Shown: positions 1 to 8,029, counted from the stretch's first letter. The stretch: 35,885 nt of DNA from Halorhodospira neutriphila (GCF_016584055.1 NZ_NRSH01000007.1:1-35885); one strand, 5' to 3'. The notes: generated from the letters alone by a model not told the origin. A program made the numbers and translations.

Positions 1-1182
1 GCCGAGGTCTCGACGGCGCCGGAGCCGCGGCTGACCACCGGCTCCGCCGAGCTCGACCGGGTCCTCGGCGGCGGCCTGGTGCCCGGCTCGGTGGTGCTCA
101 TCGGCGGCGATCCGGGCATCGGCAAGTCGACGCTGCTGCTCCAGACCCTGGCGGCGCTGTCGCGCCACTACCCCGCCCTCTACGCCACCGGCGAGGAGTC
201 GCTGCAGCAGGTGGCCCTGCGCGGCCAGCGCCTCGGCGTGGCCGACGAGGCGCTGAAGCTCATGGCCGAGACCGCTGTCGAGGAGGTGGTCGCCAGCGCC
301 CAGCAGCTGCACCCCCAGGCGCTGGTCGTCGACTCGGTGCAGACCGTGCACACCGCGGCGCTGGGCTCGGCGCCCGGCTCGGTGGCGCAGGTCCGCGAGA
401 GCGCCGGGCAGCTCGTGCGCCTGGCCAAGACCACGGGCACGGCGGTGATCCTCGTCGGCCACGTGACCAAGGAGGGGGCGCTGGCCGGGCCGCGGGTGCT
501 CGAGCACATGGTCGACACGGTCCTCTACTTCGAGAGCGACCAGGGCAGCCGCTACCGCGTCCTGCGCGCGGCGAAGAACCGCTTCGGGGCGGCCAACGAG
601 CTCGGGGTCTTCGCCATGGCCGACGACGGCCTGCGCCAGGTCCGCAACCCCTCGTCGATCTTCCTCTCCCGTCACGAGCAGGCGGTGCCCGGCAGCGCCG
701 TCTTCGTCACCCGCGAGGGCAGCCGCCCCCTGCTGCTCGAGGTCCAGGCCCTGGTGGCCGACTCGGCGCTGAGCCAGCCGCGCCGGGTGACCGTGGGGCT
801 CGACGCCAGCCGCCTGGCCCTGCTGCTGGCGGTCCTGCAGCGCCACGGCGGGGTCGCCACGGCCGGCGAGGACGTCTTCGTCAACGTCGTCGGCGGGGTC
901 CGCGTCCAGGAGACGGCGGCGGACCTGCCGGCGCTCGCCGCGGTCCTCTCGAGCCTGCGCGACCGGCCGCTGGCCCGCGACTCGGTGGCCTTCGGCGAGC
1001 TCGGCCTCGCCGGCGAGGTCCGGCCGGTGCCCGGCGGCGAGGAGCGGCTGCGGGAGGCGGCCAAGCACGGCTTCACCAGCGCCGTCGTGCCGGCGAAGAA
1101 CGTCCCGCGCCGGCGGATCAGCGGCATGGCGGTCCACGGCGTGCAGCGCCTGGCCGAGGCGCTCGAGGTCCTGATGGGCTAG
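1..1182 (+). CDS. radA: DNA repair protein RadA/Sms, 5'-truncated by window edge
   Basis: RadA is a RecA-like ATPase that helps process recombination intermediates (branch migration) during DNA repair. The reading frame is open from base 1, so the N-terminal zinc finger lies outside the window; 393 codons remain of a family that is usually about 450-460 residues. Counting from codon 1, I see the Walker A motif GGDPGIGKST (about 35-44), a Walker B strand ALVVDSVQT (about 107-115), the RadA-specific KNRFG motif (about 192-196) and a C-terminal Lon-protease-like domain. It is a host gene with typical codon use. Identification is secure; only the start is missing. Confidence 0.97.
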   Translation, partial: AEVSTAPEPRLTTGSAELDRVLGGGLVPGSVVLIGGDPGIGKSTLLLQTLAALSRHYPALYATGEESLQQVALRGQRLGVADEALKLMAETAVEEVVASAQQLHPQALVVDSVQTVHTAALGSAPGSVAQVRESAGQLVRLAKTTGTAVILVGHVTKEGALAGPRVLEHMVDTVLYFESDQGSRYRVLRAAKNRFGAANELGVFAMADDGLRQVRNPSSIFLSRHEQAVPGSAVFVTREGSRPLLLEVQALVADSALSQPRRVTVGLDASRLALLLAVLQRHGGVATAGEDVFVNVVGGVRVQETAADLPALAAVLSSLRDRPLARDSVAFGELGLAGEVRPVPGGEERLREAAKHGFTSAVVPAKNVPRRRISGMAVHGVQRLAEALEVLMG

Positions 1183-1195
1183 GCGGGGGGCGGGG

Positions 1196-1594
1196 TCAGT
1201 TGTCGCGGACCAGCTGCGTGAGCTCGCGGTGGACCTGATCGGGATCGGCGAGGTTGGCCTCGAGGAGGCTGCGCAGGTGCATCATGCTGTCGAGGTCGAT
1301 GCGCTGGCAGCGCAGGCCGATATCCGCCTCGTGCCAGTGGGCCGGCTGCGCCTCCATGGCGATGCGGTCTGCCTCGCTCAGCGAGATCTCGAGGACCACG
1401 CGGTCGTCCGTGTCGGCCACCGCGGCGGGCGGGGGCGCCCCCTCCTCGAGGCGCACGAGGGCGCCCTGCATGGACAGGTCGATGACCTCGACGGCGTACG
1501 CCGCCTGGCGGCCCTCGATCCGCAGCCGGGCGGGGGCGTGGAACTGCACGCGGCTGAACCGGCGTCTCTCCCTATCCCTTGGTGCCATCCGCAT
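1196..1594 (-). CDS. PilZ domain protein (c-di-GMP receptor)
   Basis: This is a small single-domain PilZ protein of about 132 residues. PilZ domains bind cyclic di-GMP and regulate motility, adhesion or polysaccharide synthesis. The two diagnostic elements are visible: an RxxxR motif in the arginine-rich N-terminus (RRFSR, about residues 11-15) and D-L-S-M-Q-G (about 39-44), which fits (D/N)xSxxG. Three start codons (GTG 1597, ATG 1594, ATG 1588) lie in frame within 9 bases; I chose ATG 1594, and the ribosome site is weak. It lies between radA and folD, convergent with radA and on the same strand as folD, 34 bases downstream of folD, so it may be co-transcribed with it. The regulated process cannot be read from the sequence. 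Confidence 0.88.
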   Translation of the reverse strand: MRMAPRDRERRRFSRVQFHAPARLRIEGRQAAYAVEVIDLSMQGALVRLEEGAPPPAAVADTDDRVVLEISLSEADRIAMEAQPAHWHEADIGLRCQRIDLDSMMHLRSLLEANLADPDQVHRELTQLVRDN

Positions 1595-1628
1595 CACCCC
1601 GCCGCCGTGCTGGTGACCTGAGTAACGG

Positions 1629-2507
1629 TCAGCTTAGCACGTTGGCGCTGCTAAGCTCATCGCGGTGCTGTGCGGCGTCGACGGTGTTCTCGAGCAGGGT
1701 GGCGACGGTCATCGGGCCGACGCCGCCGGGGACCGGGGTGATCCAGGCCGCCCGCTCCCGGGCCTCCTCGAAGGCGACGTCGCCGGCCAGGCGGCCGTCG
1801 TCGAGGCGGTTGATGCCGACGTCGATGACCGCGGCGCCCTCGCCGATCCAGTCGCCGCGCACAAGGCCGGGCTTGCCCACGGAGGCGACCACCAGGTCGG
1901 CCTGGCGCACGCGCTCGGCGACCCCGCGGGTGCGGCTGTGGCAGACGGTGACCGTGCAGCGGGCGTTGAGCAGCTCCAGGGTCATCGGCCGGCCGACGAT
2001 ATTGGACTGGCCGAGGACCACCGCGTCCTTGCCCTCGAGCTGGAGGCCGGTGTGGTGGAGCAGGGTCATCACGCCGCGGGGGGTGCACGGGCGCAGGCCG
2101 GGCAGCCGCAGGGCGAGCCGGCCCATGTTCTCCGGGTGGAAGCCGTCGACGTCCTTGACGGGGTGGATGCGCTCGATGACGGTCTGCTCGTCGATGTGGC
2201 CGGGCAGCGGCAGCTGGACGAGGATGCCGTCGATCTCCGGGTCGGCGTTGAGCCGGTCGATGCGCTCGAGCAGCTCGCGCTCGCTGATCTCCGGGGAGAG
2301 GTCGTAGGCGCGGGAGAGGATCCCCGCCTCCTCGCAGGCGCGGCGCTTGTTGCGCACGTAGATGGAGGAGGCGGGATCGCTGCCGACCAGGATCACCGCC
2401 AGCCCCGGCCGGCGCAGGCCGCGGTTGAGCCGCTCGGTGACGGCGTCGGCGACGAGTGCGCGGCGCTTCGCCGCGATGGCCTTCCCATCCAGGACTTGCG
2501 CTACCAT
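1629..2507 (-). CDS. folD: Bifunctional methylenetetrahydrofolate dehydrogenase / cyclohydrolase FolD
   Basis: FolD interconverts 5,10-methylene-THF, 5,10-methenyl-THF and 10-formyl-THF in the cytoplasm, feeding purine and formyl-Met synthesis. The 292-residue protein has normal family length. Visible signatures are YVRNKRRAC with the catalytic lysine near residue 54, [20 protein letters not shown], a dinucleotide-binding segment [12 protein letters not shown], and the C-terminal PGGVGPMT. The ATG at 2507 is preceded by a modest AAAGGG ribosome site. The upstream 2510-2560 stretch is AT-rich and probably holds its promoter. It is a host housekeeping gene and shows nothing anomalous. Confidence 0.97.
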   Translation of the reverse strand: MVAQVLDGKAIAAKRRALVADAVTERLNRGLRRPGLAVILVGSDPASSIYVRNKRRACEEAGILSRAYDLSPEISERELLERIDRLNADPEIDGILVQLPLPGHIDEQTVIERIHPVKDVDGFHPENMGRLALRLPGLRPCTPRGVMTLLHHTGLQLEGKDAVVLGQSNIVGRPMTLELLNARCTVTVCHSRTRGVAERVRQADLVVASVGKPGLVRGDWIGEGAAVIDVGINRLDDGRLAGDVAFEEARERAAWITPVPGGVGPMTVATLLENTVDAAQHRDELSSANVLS

Positions 2508-2582
2508 GACCGGCCCTTTAATGTACTGTTAAAAATAAGATTCTCTCATGTCGCATGGGGTGCGGCAACGAGGGCGCGGCGT

Positions 2583-2611
2583 TTGACGGGGACGGCGCCC
2601 CTCGCTAGAAT
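2583..2611 (+). promoter_or_regulatory. Predicted sigma-70 promoter of the tRNA operon
   Basis: TTGACG (2583-2588), a 17-base spacer and TAGAAT (2606-2611) form a near-consensus promoter about 50 bases upstream of tRNA-Pro. It reads into tRNA-Pro, tRNA-Arg and tRNA-His. Before prophage insertion it would also have read into tRNA-Lys. Confidence 0.7.
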
Positions 2612-2661
2612 CTTAACCTTAAAGACAGCACCGCAGGCCAGTGCCGGTGGCGCTGGCGGCA

Positions 2662-2738
<77 letters not shown>

Positions 2739-2780
2739 CGTGGCGAGGCAAGCCGCGTACAGTGGGGCGTACCGAGCGCT

Positions 2781-2857
2781 GCGCCCGTAGCTCAACGGGA
2801 TAGAGCATCGGCCTTCTAAGCCGAAGGTTGCAGGTTCGAGCCCTGCCGGGCGCGCCA
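2781..2857 (+). tRNA. tRNA-Arg (anticodon TCT)
   Basis: This 77-nt cloverleaf has acceptor GCGCCCG pairing with CGGGCGC, anticodon loop CTTCTAA giving TCT, and T-loop GTTCGAGC. The CCA is encoded. It is the second gene of the tRNA cluster. Confidence 0.96.
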
Positions 2858-2891
2858 TCAAGGCGGCGATGAAGGCCGATTCAAGTACAGT

Positions 2892-2968
2892 GGTGAGCGT
2901 AGCTCAGCCGGTAGAGCACCGGATTGTGGCTCCGGAGGTCGTGGGTTCGAGTCCCGCCGCTCACCCCA
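2892..2968 (+). tRNA. tRNA-His (anticodon GTG), prophage attachment target
   Basis: This cloverleaf has the extra 5' G (position 2892) that is characteristic of tRNA-His, acceptor GTGAGCG pairing with CGCTCAC, anticodon loop TTGTGGC giving GTG, and encoded CCA. Bases 2921-2968, from the anticodon stem to the CCA, are repeated exactly at 34309-34356. The gene is therefore the integration site, and it is kept intact by the phage-borne attachment core. Confidence 0.97.
2921..2968. repeat. attL core (48 bp, within tRNA-His)
   Basis: This is identical to 34309-34356 over 48 bp, from GGATTGTGGC to CTCACCCCA. Identity stops exactly after the CCA of the tRNA and before the GG of the anticodon stem, as expected for a tRNA-targeting tyrosine integrase. 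Confidence 0.95.
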
Positions 2969-2988
2969 TACAGATCAAGCAGATAAAG

Positions 2989-3019
2989 GAGCCCGGCCAC
3001 GAGGTCGGGCTCTTTTTTT
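2989..3019 (+). terminator. Intrinsic terminator directly after tRNA-His, on phage DNA
   Basis: A GAGCCCG / CGGGCTC stem (2989-2995 with 3006-3012) is followed by seven T residues. It ends the tRNA operon transcript but lies inside the prophage boundary, so the phage supplies it. The host operon's original terminator appears to be the one after tRNA-Lys at 34448. Confidence 0.85.
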
Positions 3020-3035
3020 GGACAGCTGTCCAAAA
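3016..3035. promoter_or_regulatory. 20-bp palindrome with TGTCCAAAA half-sites: candidate integrase/excisionase arm sites
   Basis: TTTTGGACAGCTGTCCAAAA is a perfect 20-bp palindrome at the left end of the prophage. The same half-site recurs only at the right end, as TGTCCAAAA at 34185-34193 and TTTTGGACAG at 34261-34270. Repeats confined to the two attachment arms suggest arm-type binding sites for the integrase or its accessory protein. The function is inferred. Confidence 0.5.
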
Positions 3036-3186
3036 CTCAGCTCGCCAAAGATGCCCAGCTCGCCCCATCAGGGGGTCGATACCGAGGCCGTTGGATGGCA
3101 CGCTCAAGGCGCGAGGGCATGGATCGCCGGCACCGCGGCATCCGTGCCCACCGCTTCTCCGCGCGAAGCCGAGCAAGGAGGCAGTC

Positions 3187-3552
3187 ATGCAGAAGGCAGG
3201 TGGCATCATCACCCTGATCGCAGGGGTCTTCGCCGTGTTCGCGGCTATCTTCACGCTCATGGTTGGCGGCGTTAATTCCGCCTTCGAGACAGAGCACGCT
3301 CAAACGGTCGTCTGGCTGGGGTGGGGCGGAGTGCTGTTCTCGTTCCTGAACATCGTCCTGGGGGCTGTGGCCATAGGGGCCAAGTCCAAAAAGCCCGGCG
3401 CGTTCATCATCGTCTCGTCCATCCTCGGCTCTGCCCTGGGCGGGACATTCGTGGCGCTGTTCATGGCGCTCTCATTGGCCGGCGGAATCCTGGCGACCAT
3501 CGGCGTCAGCAAGAGCGCCGGCAGTAATAGCGGCGCCCCATCCACCGCTTGA
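3187..3552 (+). CDS. Small multi-pass membrane protein (possible DUF4064-like phage moron)
   Basis: This is a 121-residue hydrophobic protein, starting at ATG 3187 behind AGGAGG. I see about four membrane segments (about residues 5-27, 41-64, 70-90 and 88-108) and a short Ser/Gly/Ala-rich tail. It resembles small four-helix bacterial membrane proteins of the DUF4064 type, but I cannot name a function. It is transcribed rightward, opposite to the integrase, and sits alone between attL and int. Such isolated genes at prophage ends are often lysogenic-conversion or superinfection-exclusion genes expressed in the lysogen; that role is inferred from position only. Confidence 0.75.
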   Translation: MQKAGGIITLIAGVFAVFAAIFTLMVGGVNSAFETEHAQTVVWLGWGGVLFSFLNIVLGAVAIGAKSKKPGAFIIVSSILGSALGGTFVALFMALSLAGGILATIGVSKSAGSNSGAPSTA

Positions 3553-3562
3553 GCCTTTCCAA

Positions 3563-3584
3563 GGTGAGGCCTCCGGGCCTCACC
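3563..3584. terminator. Hairpin between convergent genes
   Basis: GGTGAGGC (3563-3570) pairs with GCCTCACC (3577-3584) over a 6-base loop, between the ends of the membrane-protein gene and the integrase. No T-run follows on either strand, so it is at best a weak terminator. Confidence 0.3.
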
Positions 3585-4542
3585 GCTCCACCCGATTCGG
3601 CCGCACCCGCCGCGGCGCCCGCTGGTAGTGTCGCCTCAAGACGCGCATGTCCTGGTGGCCCAGGAGCTCCTCATCGCCGGCCTCGCTGCCGGCCTTGGCG
3701 CGCAGGTCGTGCCAGCTGAAGGGCTCGGCGATGAGCCCCTCGGCCAGTGCCCGATCCCGCGTGCGCGTCCACATCGACTGCCAGCCGTCGCGGGTGTACG
3801 GCTGCCCGTCGCGCCGGGCGACCAGGTAGACGCTGGCGACGGCGCGCAGCCGCTCCAGGCCGTCGACCACATCGCGCAGCTCCGGCGTCCACTCGACGAG
3901 CAGCGGCCGGCCGCCCTTCGTTGCCGGGACCATCAAACCGTCGTCGGTGACGTGCTCGCGGCGCAGGCTGAGCATCCGCCCCAGGCGCACTCCGGTGAGC
4001 ACGGCCAGTCGCATGCCGAGCTGGAGCACCGGCGCGGCGATGTCGTGCACCGCCCAGAACTCCTCGTCGGTGACGTAGCGCTGCCGGGGCCGCTCGCGGT
4101 TGCGCTCGATCCCGCGGCAGGGGTTGTGCTCGACGACCTCCCAGCGGATGAGCTGGGTGTAGAGGTGGGAGAGGAGGGCGATCTCGCGGTTCGCCCGGGT
4201 CGGCGCGCCGCGGGCGTCGATGTAGCGGTAGATGTCGCCCGGGCGCACCTCGTCCGGCAGCATGTCGCCGAAGACGGACCGGAGCCGCTCCATCTCCGCG
4301 GCGTTGTCCCGCTGGGTGCGCTGGCCCTTGCGCGGGACGATCTCGCGCAAGTAGCGGTCCATCCACGCCCCCAGGCTCACCGCCTGCGGCACCGTCGCCA
4401 CGTCGGCGTAGCGGCGCAGCGCCTCGCGCTTGTCGCGGCCCAGGTGGTGCCATCGGCCGCCGTGGTCGACGAAGTAGTACGCCCCGTGGCGCAGGTACAC
4501 CCGGGGCGGCAGATCCTTGTCCCGCTTACGTCGTCTTCCCAT
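3580..4542 (-). CDS. int: Tyrosine-recombinase integrase
   Basis: This 320-residue phage integrase catalyses site-specific recombination between attP and tRNA-His. It has an N-terminal arm-binding-like basic region, a SAM-like core-binding domain (about 57-145) and a catalytic domain with R186 (in TGVR), K209, H278-x-x-R281 (WHDLR), H296 (LLGH) and nucleophile Y306. The usual Glu after TGxRxxE is replaced by Arg (TGVRLGR). I chose ATG 4542 (MGRRRKR) over an upstream in-frame start because the upstream stretch overlaps the DUF4224 gene. It is the last gene of the leftward operon and lies next to attL, as is usual. Confidence 0.95.
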   Translation of the reverse strand: MGRRRKRDKDLPPRVYLRHGAYYFVDHGGRWHHLGRDKREALRRYADVATVPQAVSLGAWMDRYLREIVPRKGQRTQRDNAAEMERLRSVFGDMLPDEVRPGDIYRYIDARGAPTRANREIALLSHLYTQLIRWEVVEHNPCRGIERNRERPRQRYVTDEEFWAVHDIAAPVLQLGMRLAVLTGVRLGRMLSLRREHVTDDGLMVPATKGGRPLLVEWTPELRDVVDGLERLRAVASVYLVARRDGQPYTRDGWQSMWTRTRDRALAEGLIAEPFSWHDLRAKAGSEAGDEELLGHQDMRVLRRHYQRAPRRVRPNRVER

Positions 4543-4741
4543 TGAGCGCGCCAAAGTTCGGCTCCTTTCGCCGGCCAGGATAGTGCTGTTGCGACTGCGC
4601 GAGCCAGTCCCGAGGGATGCGCGGATAGCCGTCGCGGCCGACGACGTAGCGAATCCCGGCTCGGTCCAGCGCCTCGCGTTGCTTGCTCGGGATCTGGTAG
4701 CCGGTGAGCTCGCGCACCTCGTCAAACCCCAGGATCAGCAC
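4526..4741 (-). CDS. DUF4224-type small protein, possible excisionase / integrase partner
   Basis: This 71-residue protein starts at GTG 4741, with GGAGGG just upstream, and overlaps the integrase start by 17 bases, which suggests translational coupling. The sequence, with LTGYQIPSKQREALDRAG and then RYVVGRDGYPRI, fits the DUF4224 pattern of small proteins found directly upstream of phage tyrosine integrases. The fold is probably a winged-helix-like DNA-binding unit. An excisionase-like role in controlling recombination direction is inferred from position and size only. The GTG start is set by the ribosome site. Confidence 0.75.
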   Translation of the reverse strand: MLILGFDEVRELTGYQIPSKQREALDRAGIRYVVGRDGYPRIPRDWLAQSQQHYPGRRKEPNFGALNGKTT

Positions 4742-4743
4742 GG

Positions 4744-5322
4744 CTATCCCTCCTTCCCGCCGCTGCCGCGTAGGGCCTGGAGCGCCGCGGCGACCCCGCC
4801 GCCGCCACCCTTGTCCCCGGCGAGAGCGCGCCCGAGGCGCCCCTCCTGGTAGCCGGCGATGCCCAGCGTCGTCAGGTAGACGTACCACACCGGCGCTGTC
4901 GCTTCGACGACGCTCGGGATGTGCTTGATAAGACCCGGCTGCCCGGTGCTCACCGCGTAGGCGCCGAGCCCCAAACCGCCGATGATCACCGCCGGCGCGA
5001 CGACGGCCAGGCTCCAGCCCACGGCCCGCCGCCAGAGCACCCCCTGGCGGTAACCGGCCTGGATCGTCTCGTTGACCGCCGACTGCCGGCGGCTGATCTC
5101 CCGCGCCAGCGCCGACTCGTGCTCGGACTCGATCTCGCGCAGCTTCGCCGCCGCTTTCGGATCCGCCTTGACCGCCTCGGCGATCCGGTCGGGGTCCCGC
5201 TCCCCGCCGAAGGCGGCGGCGAGGGCATCCACCGCCGCCCCGGCGCCGGGGAAGGGCAGCGCCTCGCCGAGCAGGTCGGCGCCCATGTCGGCGATCGTGC
5301 CTCCGAGCTCCTTCCAGTTCAT
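4744..5322 (-). CDS. Holin (GTA/3TM holin type)
   Basis: This 192-residue protein probably forms the inner-membrane lesions that start lysis. An N-terminal helical stretch carries Gly/Ala-rich and charged residues (about 20-95), followed by a clear membrane segment (about 101-124), a short loop, a second segment (about 138-158) and a basic/glycine-rich tail. This layout resembles the 3TM holins of gene-transfer agents and many prophages. The start ATG at 5322 has GAGGAGG upstream and overlaps the stop of the endolysin gene (ATGA), so the two lysis genes are translationally coupled. Lysis genes sit in the leftward early operon rather than after gene X as in P2. Confidence 0.8.
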   Translation of the reverse strand: MNWKELGGTIADMGADLLGEALPFPGAGAAVDALAAAFGGERDPDRIAEAVKADPKAAAKLREIESEHESALAREISRRQSAVNETIQAGYRQGVLWRRAVGWSLAVVAPAVIIGGLGLGAYAVSTGQPGLIKHIPSVVEATAPVWYVYLTTLGIAGYQEGRLGRALAGDKGGGGGVAAALQALRGSGGKEG

Positions 5323-5831
5323 GCCACCTCCTCGCCGATGAACTCACCCAGCCGGCGCATCCAGCCGTGAGCGAAGCGCGCCTGAGAGGGGTCCTCGGTG
5401 ATGAGCTGGCCGTAGGCCTCGGCGCGCCTGCGGAGCACGCCGGCGTAGAGCTGATCAGCCGGACGGCTCGACACCGCCTCCGCCGTCTGCGGGCCGAAGA
5501 CGCCGTCGGCCTTGGCACCGGCGGCGCGCTGGAGCCACCGGGTAGCCCGCGACGGGCCGTGCTGCACGGCCGAGTCCACGAGCAGCGCCCGCAGCGCGCC
5601 GTCCTCGACGGCGTCGTAGCCCGGCCCCTCGACGTACCACTTGCGGTAGATCTGCCGGGCCTCCGCCTCGGTGAGCTGGCGCACGTCCTCGACGCTCGCC
5701 GGCTCACCGCGGTACTCGCTGAGGGTCTCGCGCGTCACGCCGTACCGCGTGGCGCCCCCGCGGTCGTCCGGGTCGTGGACGAAGCCACCCTCGCGCTCGA
5801 TGATGTGGTCGATGATCGTCTCCGTATCCAT
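5319..5831 (-). CDS. Endolysin, glycoside hydrolase family 108 with peptidoglycan-binding tail
   Basis: This 170-residue muramidase would cleave peptidoglycan at lysis. The N-terminus carries the GH108 signature EGGF with catalytic E14, then DPDDRGGATRYGVT (about 20-33). The C-terminal half, with GVFGPQTAEAV, matches the PG_binding_3 type wall-binding domain that usually accompanies GH108. No signal peptide is seen, so export depends on the holin encoded next to it. The start ATG 5831 is preceded by AGGAGGAG. The product overlaps the holin gene by 4 bases. Confidence 0.9.
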   Translation of the reverse strand: MDTETIIDHIIEREGGFVHDPDDRGGATRYGVTRETLSEYRGEPASVEDVRQLTEAEARQIYRKWYVEGPGYDAVEDGALRALLVDSAVQHGPSRATRWLQRAAGAKADGVFGPQTAEAVSSRPADQLYAGVLRRRAEAYGQLITEDPSQARFAHGWMRRLGEFIGEEVA

Positions 5832-5840
5832 GCTCTCCTC

Positions 5841-6044
5841 CTAGCGCCGCACCCGGCGCAGATCAGCGTCGTCCAGTACCAGCCGGTGGGTGATGCCGCG
5901 CCGCGGGCCGTGTCGCCGCCGGCGCTGCTCGGCGCGGCGGACGTTGGCGCAGTCCCGGCACTCGCCCTGGCGGTTGCCGCCGTGGGCCATCGGGAAGTGC
6001 GCCTCGACCCGCGTGCGGCCGCACGTCGGGCACCTAAGCCGCAT
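5841..6044 (-). CDS. Small zinc-ribbon protein
   Basis: This 67-residue basic protein has one zinc-ribbon/HNH-like cysteine set: CPTC near the N-terminus and C-R-D-C about 25 residues later, followed by an Arg-rich stretch. I chose ATG 6044 because GAGGAGGG lies about 9 bases upstream; the earlier GTG at 6062 is itself inside that ribosome site. It overlaps the end of rdgC by 11 bases and lies 9 bases upstream of the endolysin. The resemblance is to short phage HNH/zinc-finger proteins that lack a nuclease core. I assign no function. Confidence 0.65.
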   Translation of the reverse strand: MRLRCPTCGRTRVEAHFPMAHGGNRQGECRDCANVRRAEQRRRRHGPRRGITHRLVLDDADLRRVRR

Positions 6045-6951
6045 GGCGCACACCCTCCTCACCGCCGAACCACTCGAGCATCCGCGGCAGCATCGCGCGC
6101 AGCTCCAGGGCCATGAGGGCGAAGTCGGCGTCGAGCTGCTCGGCCTCGGTCTCGGCGTCGCGGTCGCCGGCCTGCTCGCGGACGATGTCGTTGAAGCGCA
6201 GCCGGCGCAGGGCGAGCCCCGTGTCGAGCACGCCGCTGATCCGCTCGGCGTAGGTCAGCGCCAGGCGCTGGACGCGCTTGCCGTGGTCGATGTGGGCGCG
6301 GATGTCGCCGGCGGTCAGGTCCTGGCGCTTCACCCGGACCTCGCAGCCCTCGGCGTTGGGGTCCTCGAGCACGACCTCGTCGCCGAGCTCGACGTCGCCG
6401 GGCGGCTCCTGCTGCGCGAGCCAGCGGGTCATGACCGCGCTCGGCGGCATCCAGGTCTCCGGCGGCCCCAGGGCAAGGTCACCCCACGCCTCGCGCAGCT
6501 GCTCGACGAAGTGCTCGGCCTGCTTATCGGAGCTGGCGTCCACCACCAGGTATCCGGTCTCGGTGTCGATGTAGCCCCAGGTCCGCTTGTAGCGGCTGAA
6601 CGCCCGCGGGAGCAGGTCGTGGACGACCTCCTCACGCATCCGGCCGCGCTCGCGCTTGGACGGCTTGCGGCCCTCGGCGTCTTCGCGCTCCTGGGCGCGC
6701 TGGTCGAGGGTCTCGCGGACCACCGAGGCGGGCAGCAGCTTCTCCTCCTGCTGCAGGCAGAGCAGCAGCGAGCCGGCGGCGGCGTGGGCCAGCGGCGCCT
6801 CGGGGCCGAGCGGCGGCACGAAGCCGCTCCGGCGGCTCTCGAGAGGGCCGCAAGACGAGAAGACGAGCGACGCCAGGCGGGACTCGGCCACCTCGGCGTC
6901 GTAGGCGACGCCCTCGCGCAGGCGGTACGGGATCAGGTTGCGGAACCACAT
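6034..6951 (-). CDS. rdgC: RdgC-family recombination-associated protein
   Basis: The 305-residue product begins MWFRNLIPYRL, the hallmark N-terminus of RdgC, and has family length (about 300). RdgC forms a ring dimer around DNA and restrains RecA filament formation and strand exchange. RdgC is usually a chromosomal housekeeping gene; here it lies in the leftward early operon of a prophage, between an unknown gene and a zinc-ribbon gene. TAG of the upstream gene and ATG of rdgC are separated by nothing, and GAGGAGG lies upstream. The phage could use it to modulate host recombination or protect its own replication intermediates; that is inference. Confidence 0.92.
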   Translation of the reverse strand: MWFRNLIPYRLREGVAYDAEVAESRLASLVFSSCGPLESRRSGFVPPLGPEAPLAHAAAGSLLLCLQQEEKLLPASVVRETLDQRAQEREDAEGRKPSKRERGRMREEVVHDLLPRAFSRYKRTWGYIDTETGYLVVDASSDKQAEHFVEQLREAWGDLALGPPETWMPPSAVMTRWLAQQEPPGDVELGDEVVLEDPNAEGCEVRVKRQDLTAGDIRAHIDHGKRVQRLALTYAERISGVLDTGLALRRLRFNDIVREQAGDRDAETEAEQLDADFALMALELRAMLPRMLEWFGGEEGVRHAA

Positions 6952-7479
6952 CTAGACCTCCTCAATCAGAGATAGCTGGCCGTCGGCGTGCACCGCCGGC
7001 CGGATGATCGACTCGTAGCCGGCCGGCTGCCCCGGCAGTCCGGCTACGCTTCGCGCCCAGGCGACAACGCGCCGGCACTGGTCGCGGCTGATGCCGTAGT
7101 TAAGGCGCTCCGGGCCGGAGAGCCGGCAGCAGCGTCGCGCCTCGCGGACCTGCCCGGCGACGGCCGCGCGCAGCGCCGCCTCGCGGGATCGCCAGCGCGG
7201 CGACGAGGTTGTGATGAGCTCGGCGGGCCGGTGGCGCCGCGGGCAAAGCGGTATCGCGCACCAGGTGCCGGCTGGCTGGCGCAGCCGGATCAGCGGCATC
7301 CGTCGCGGCTCGACCGTGCCCGGACGCACCAGGGCGAGCCGGGCTACGGCGATAAGCGGGTCCAAGCCGCCGAAATGCTCGGCCGGCCGGCGCGGCATGG
7401 CGTGCGTCTCGAGCTGATCCAGCGACGCGGCGCGGCCGTTGAGCCAGCCGCCAGGCGATCCATCGGCGAGCACCAGCAT
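6952..7479 (-). CDS. Hypothetical phage early protein
   Basis: This is a 175-residue protein I do not recognise. It is rich in Arg, Pro and Trp in the middle and ends in QLSLIEEV. There are scattered cysteines (CAIPLCP, RRCCRL) but no clean zinc motif. ATG 7479 overlaps the TGA of dut (TGATG) and has GGGAGG six bases upstream. Tight overlaps on both sides (dut and rdgC) show that it belongs to the leftward operon and is translated. Its role cannot be stated. Confidence 0.65.
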   Translation of the reverse strand: MLVLADGSPGGWLNGRAASLDQLETHAMPRRPAEHFGGLDPLIAVARLALVRPGTVEPRRMPLIRLRQPAGTWCAIPLCPRRHRPAELITTSSPRWRSREAALRAAVAGQVREARRCCRLSGPERLNYGISRDQCRRVVAWARSVAGLPGQPAGYESIIRPAVHADGQLSLIEEV

Positions 7480-8021
7480 CACGACCTCCCCGTGTGGCCG
7501 AAGCCGCCGGCGCCGCGCCCGCTCCCCGCCGAGAACGCCTCGACGGGCTCGAGCTCGACCCGCTCCACCGGCTGGATGAGGAGCTGCGCGATCCGCTCCC
7601 CGGGCTCCAGCGCGTAGGTCTCGCCGCCTTCGTTGTGGAGGATCACCCCGATTTCGCCGGTGTAGTCGGCGTCGATGACGCCGATGCCCTGGGCGACCCG
7701 CAGCCCGTGCTTGAGCGACAGCCCCGAGCGCGAGGCGACGATGCCGACGAGCCCGGGGTCAGCGATGTGGACGGCGAGGCCCGTGCCGATCGTCAGGCGG
7801 TCGCCAGGGATCAGGAGCTTCGGGGAGTCGATGCAGGCGCGCAGATCCAGCGCCGCCGAGCCGTCGGTGGCGTAGCCCGGCATCGGCCACCAGCTGCCGA
7901 GGCGCGGGTCGAGGATGCGGGCCTCGATGCGGCGGCGGCCGTCGCCGTCATCGCCCCGGGGAGCGCCCTCGGCGGCCACGTCCGCCGCTCGCATGTCGTC
8001 GATGATGTCCATGTCCGTCAC
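7479..8021 (-). CDS. dut: dUTP diphosphatase
   Basis: This trimeric dUTPase hydrolyses dUTP to dUMP and PPi, which keeps uracil out of DNA. All five motifs are present: AALDLRA (56-62), RSGLSLKHG (98-106), [11 protein letters not shown] (114-124), GERIAQLL (141-148) and the P-loop-like [10 protein letters not shown] (169-178). At 180 residues it carries an acidic N-terminal extension of about 30 residues compared with the E. coli enzyme. The start is uncertain: GTG 8021 has AGGAGG four bases away, while ATG 8012 lies 13 bases from it; I prefer GTG. It lies in the leftward phage operon upstream of an unknown gene and rdgC. Confidence 0.94.
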   Translation of the reverse strand: MTDMDIIDDMRAADVAAEGAPRGDDGDGRRRIEARILDPRLGSWWPMPGYATDGSAALDLRACIDSPKLLIPGDRLTIGTGLAVHIADPGLVGIVASRSGLSLKHGLRVAQGIGVIDADYTGEIGVILHNEGGETYALEPGERIAQLLIQPVERVELEPVEAFSAGSGRGAGGFGHTGRS

Positions 8022-8029
8022 AACCCCTC

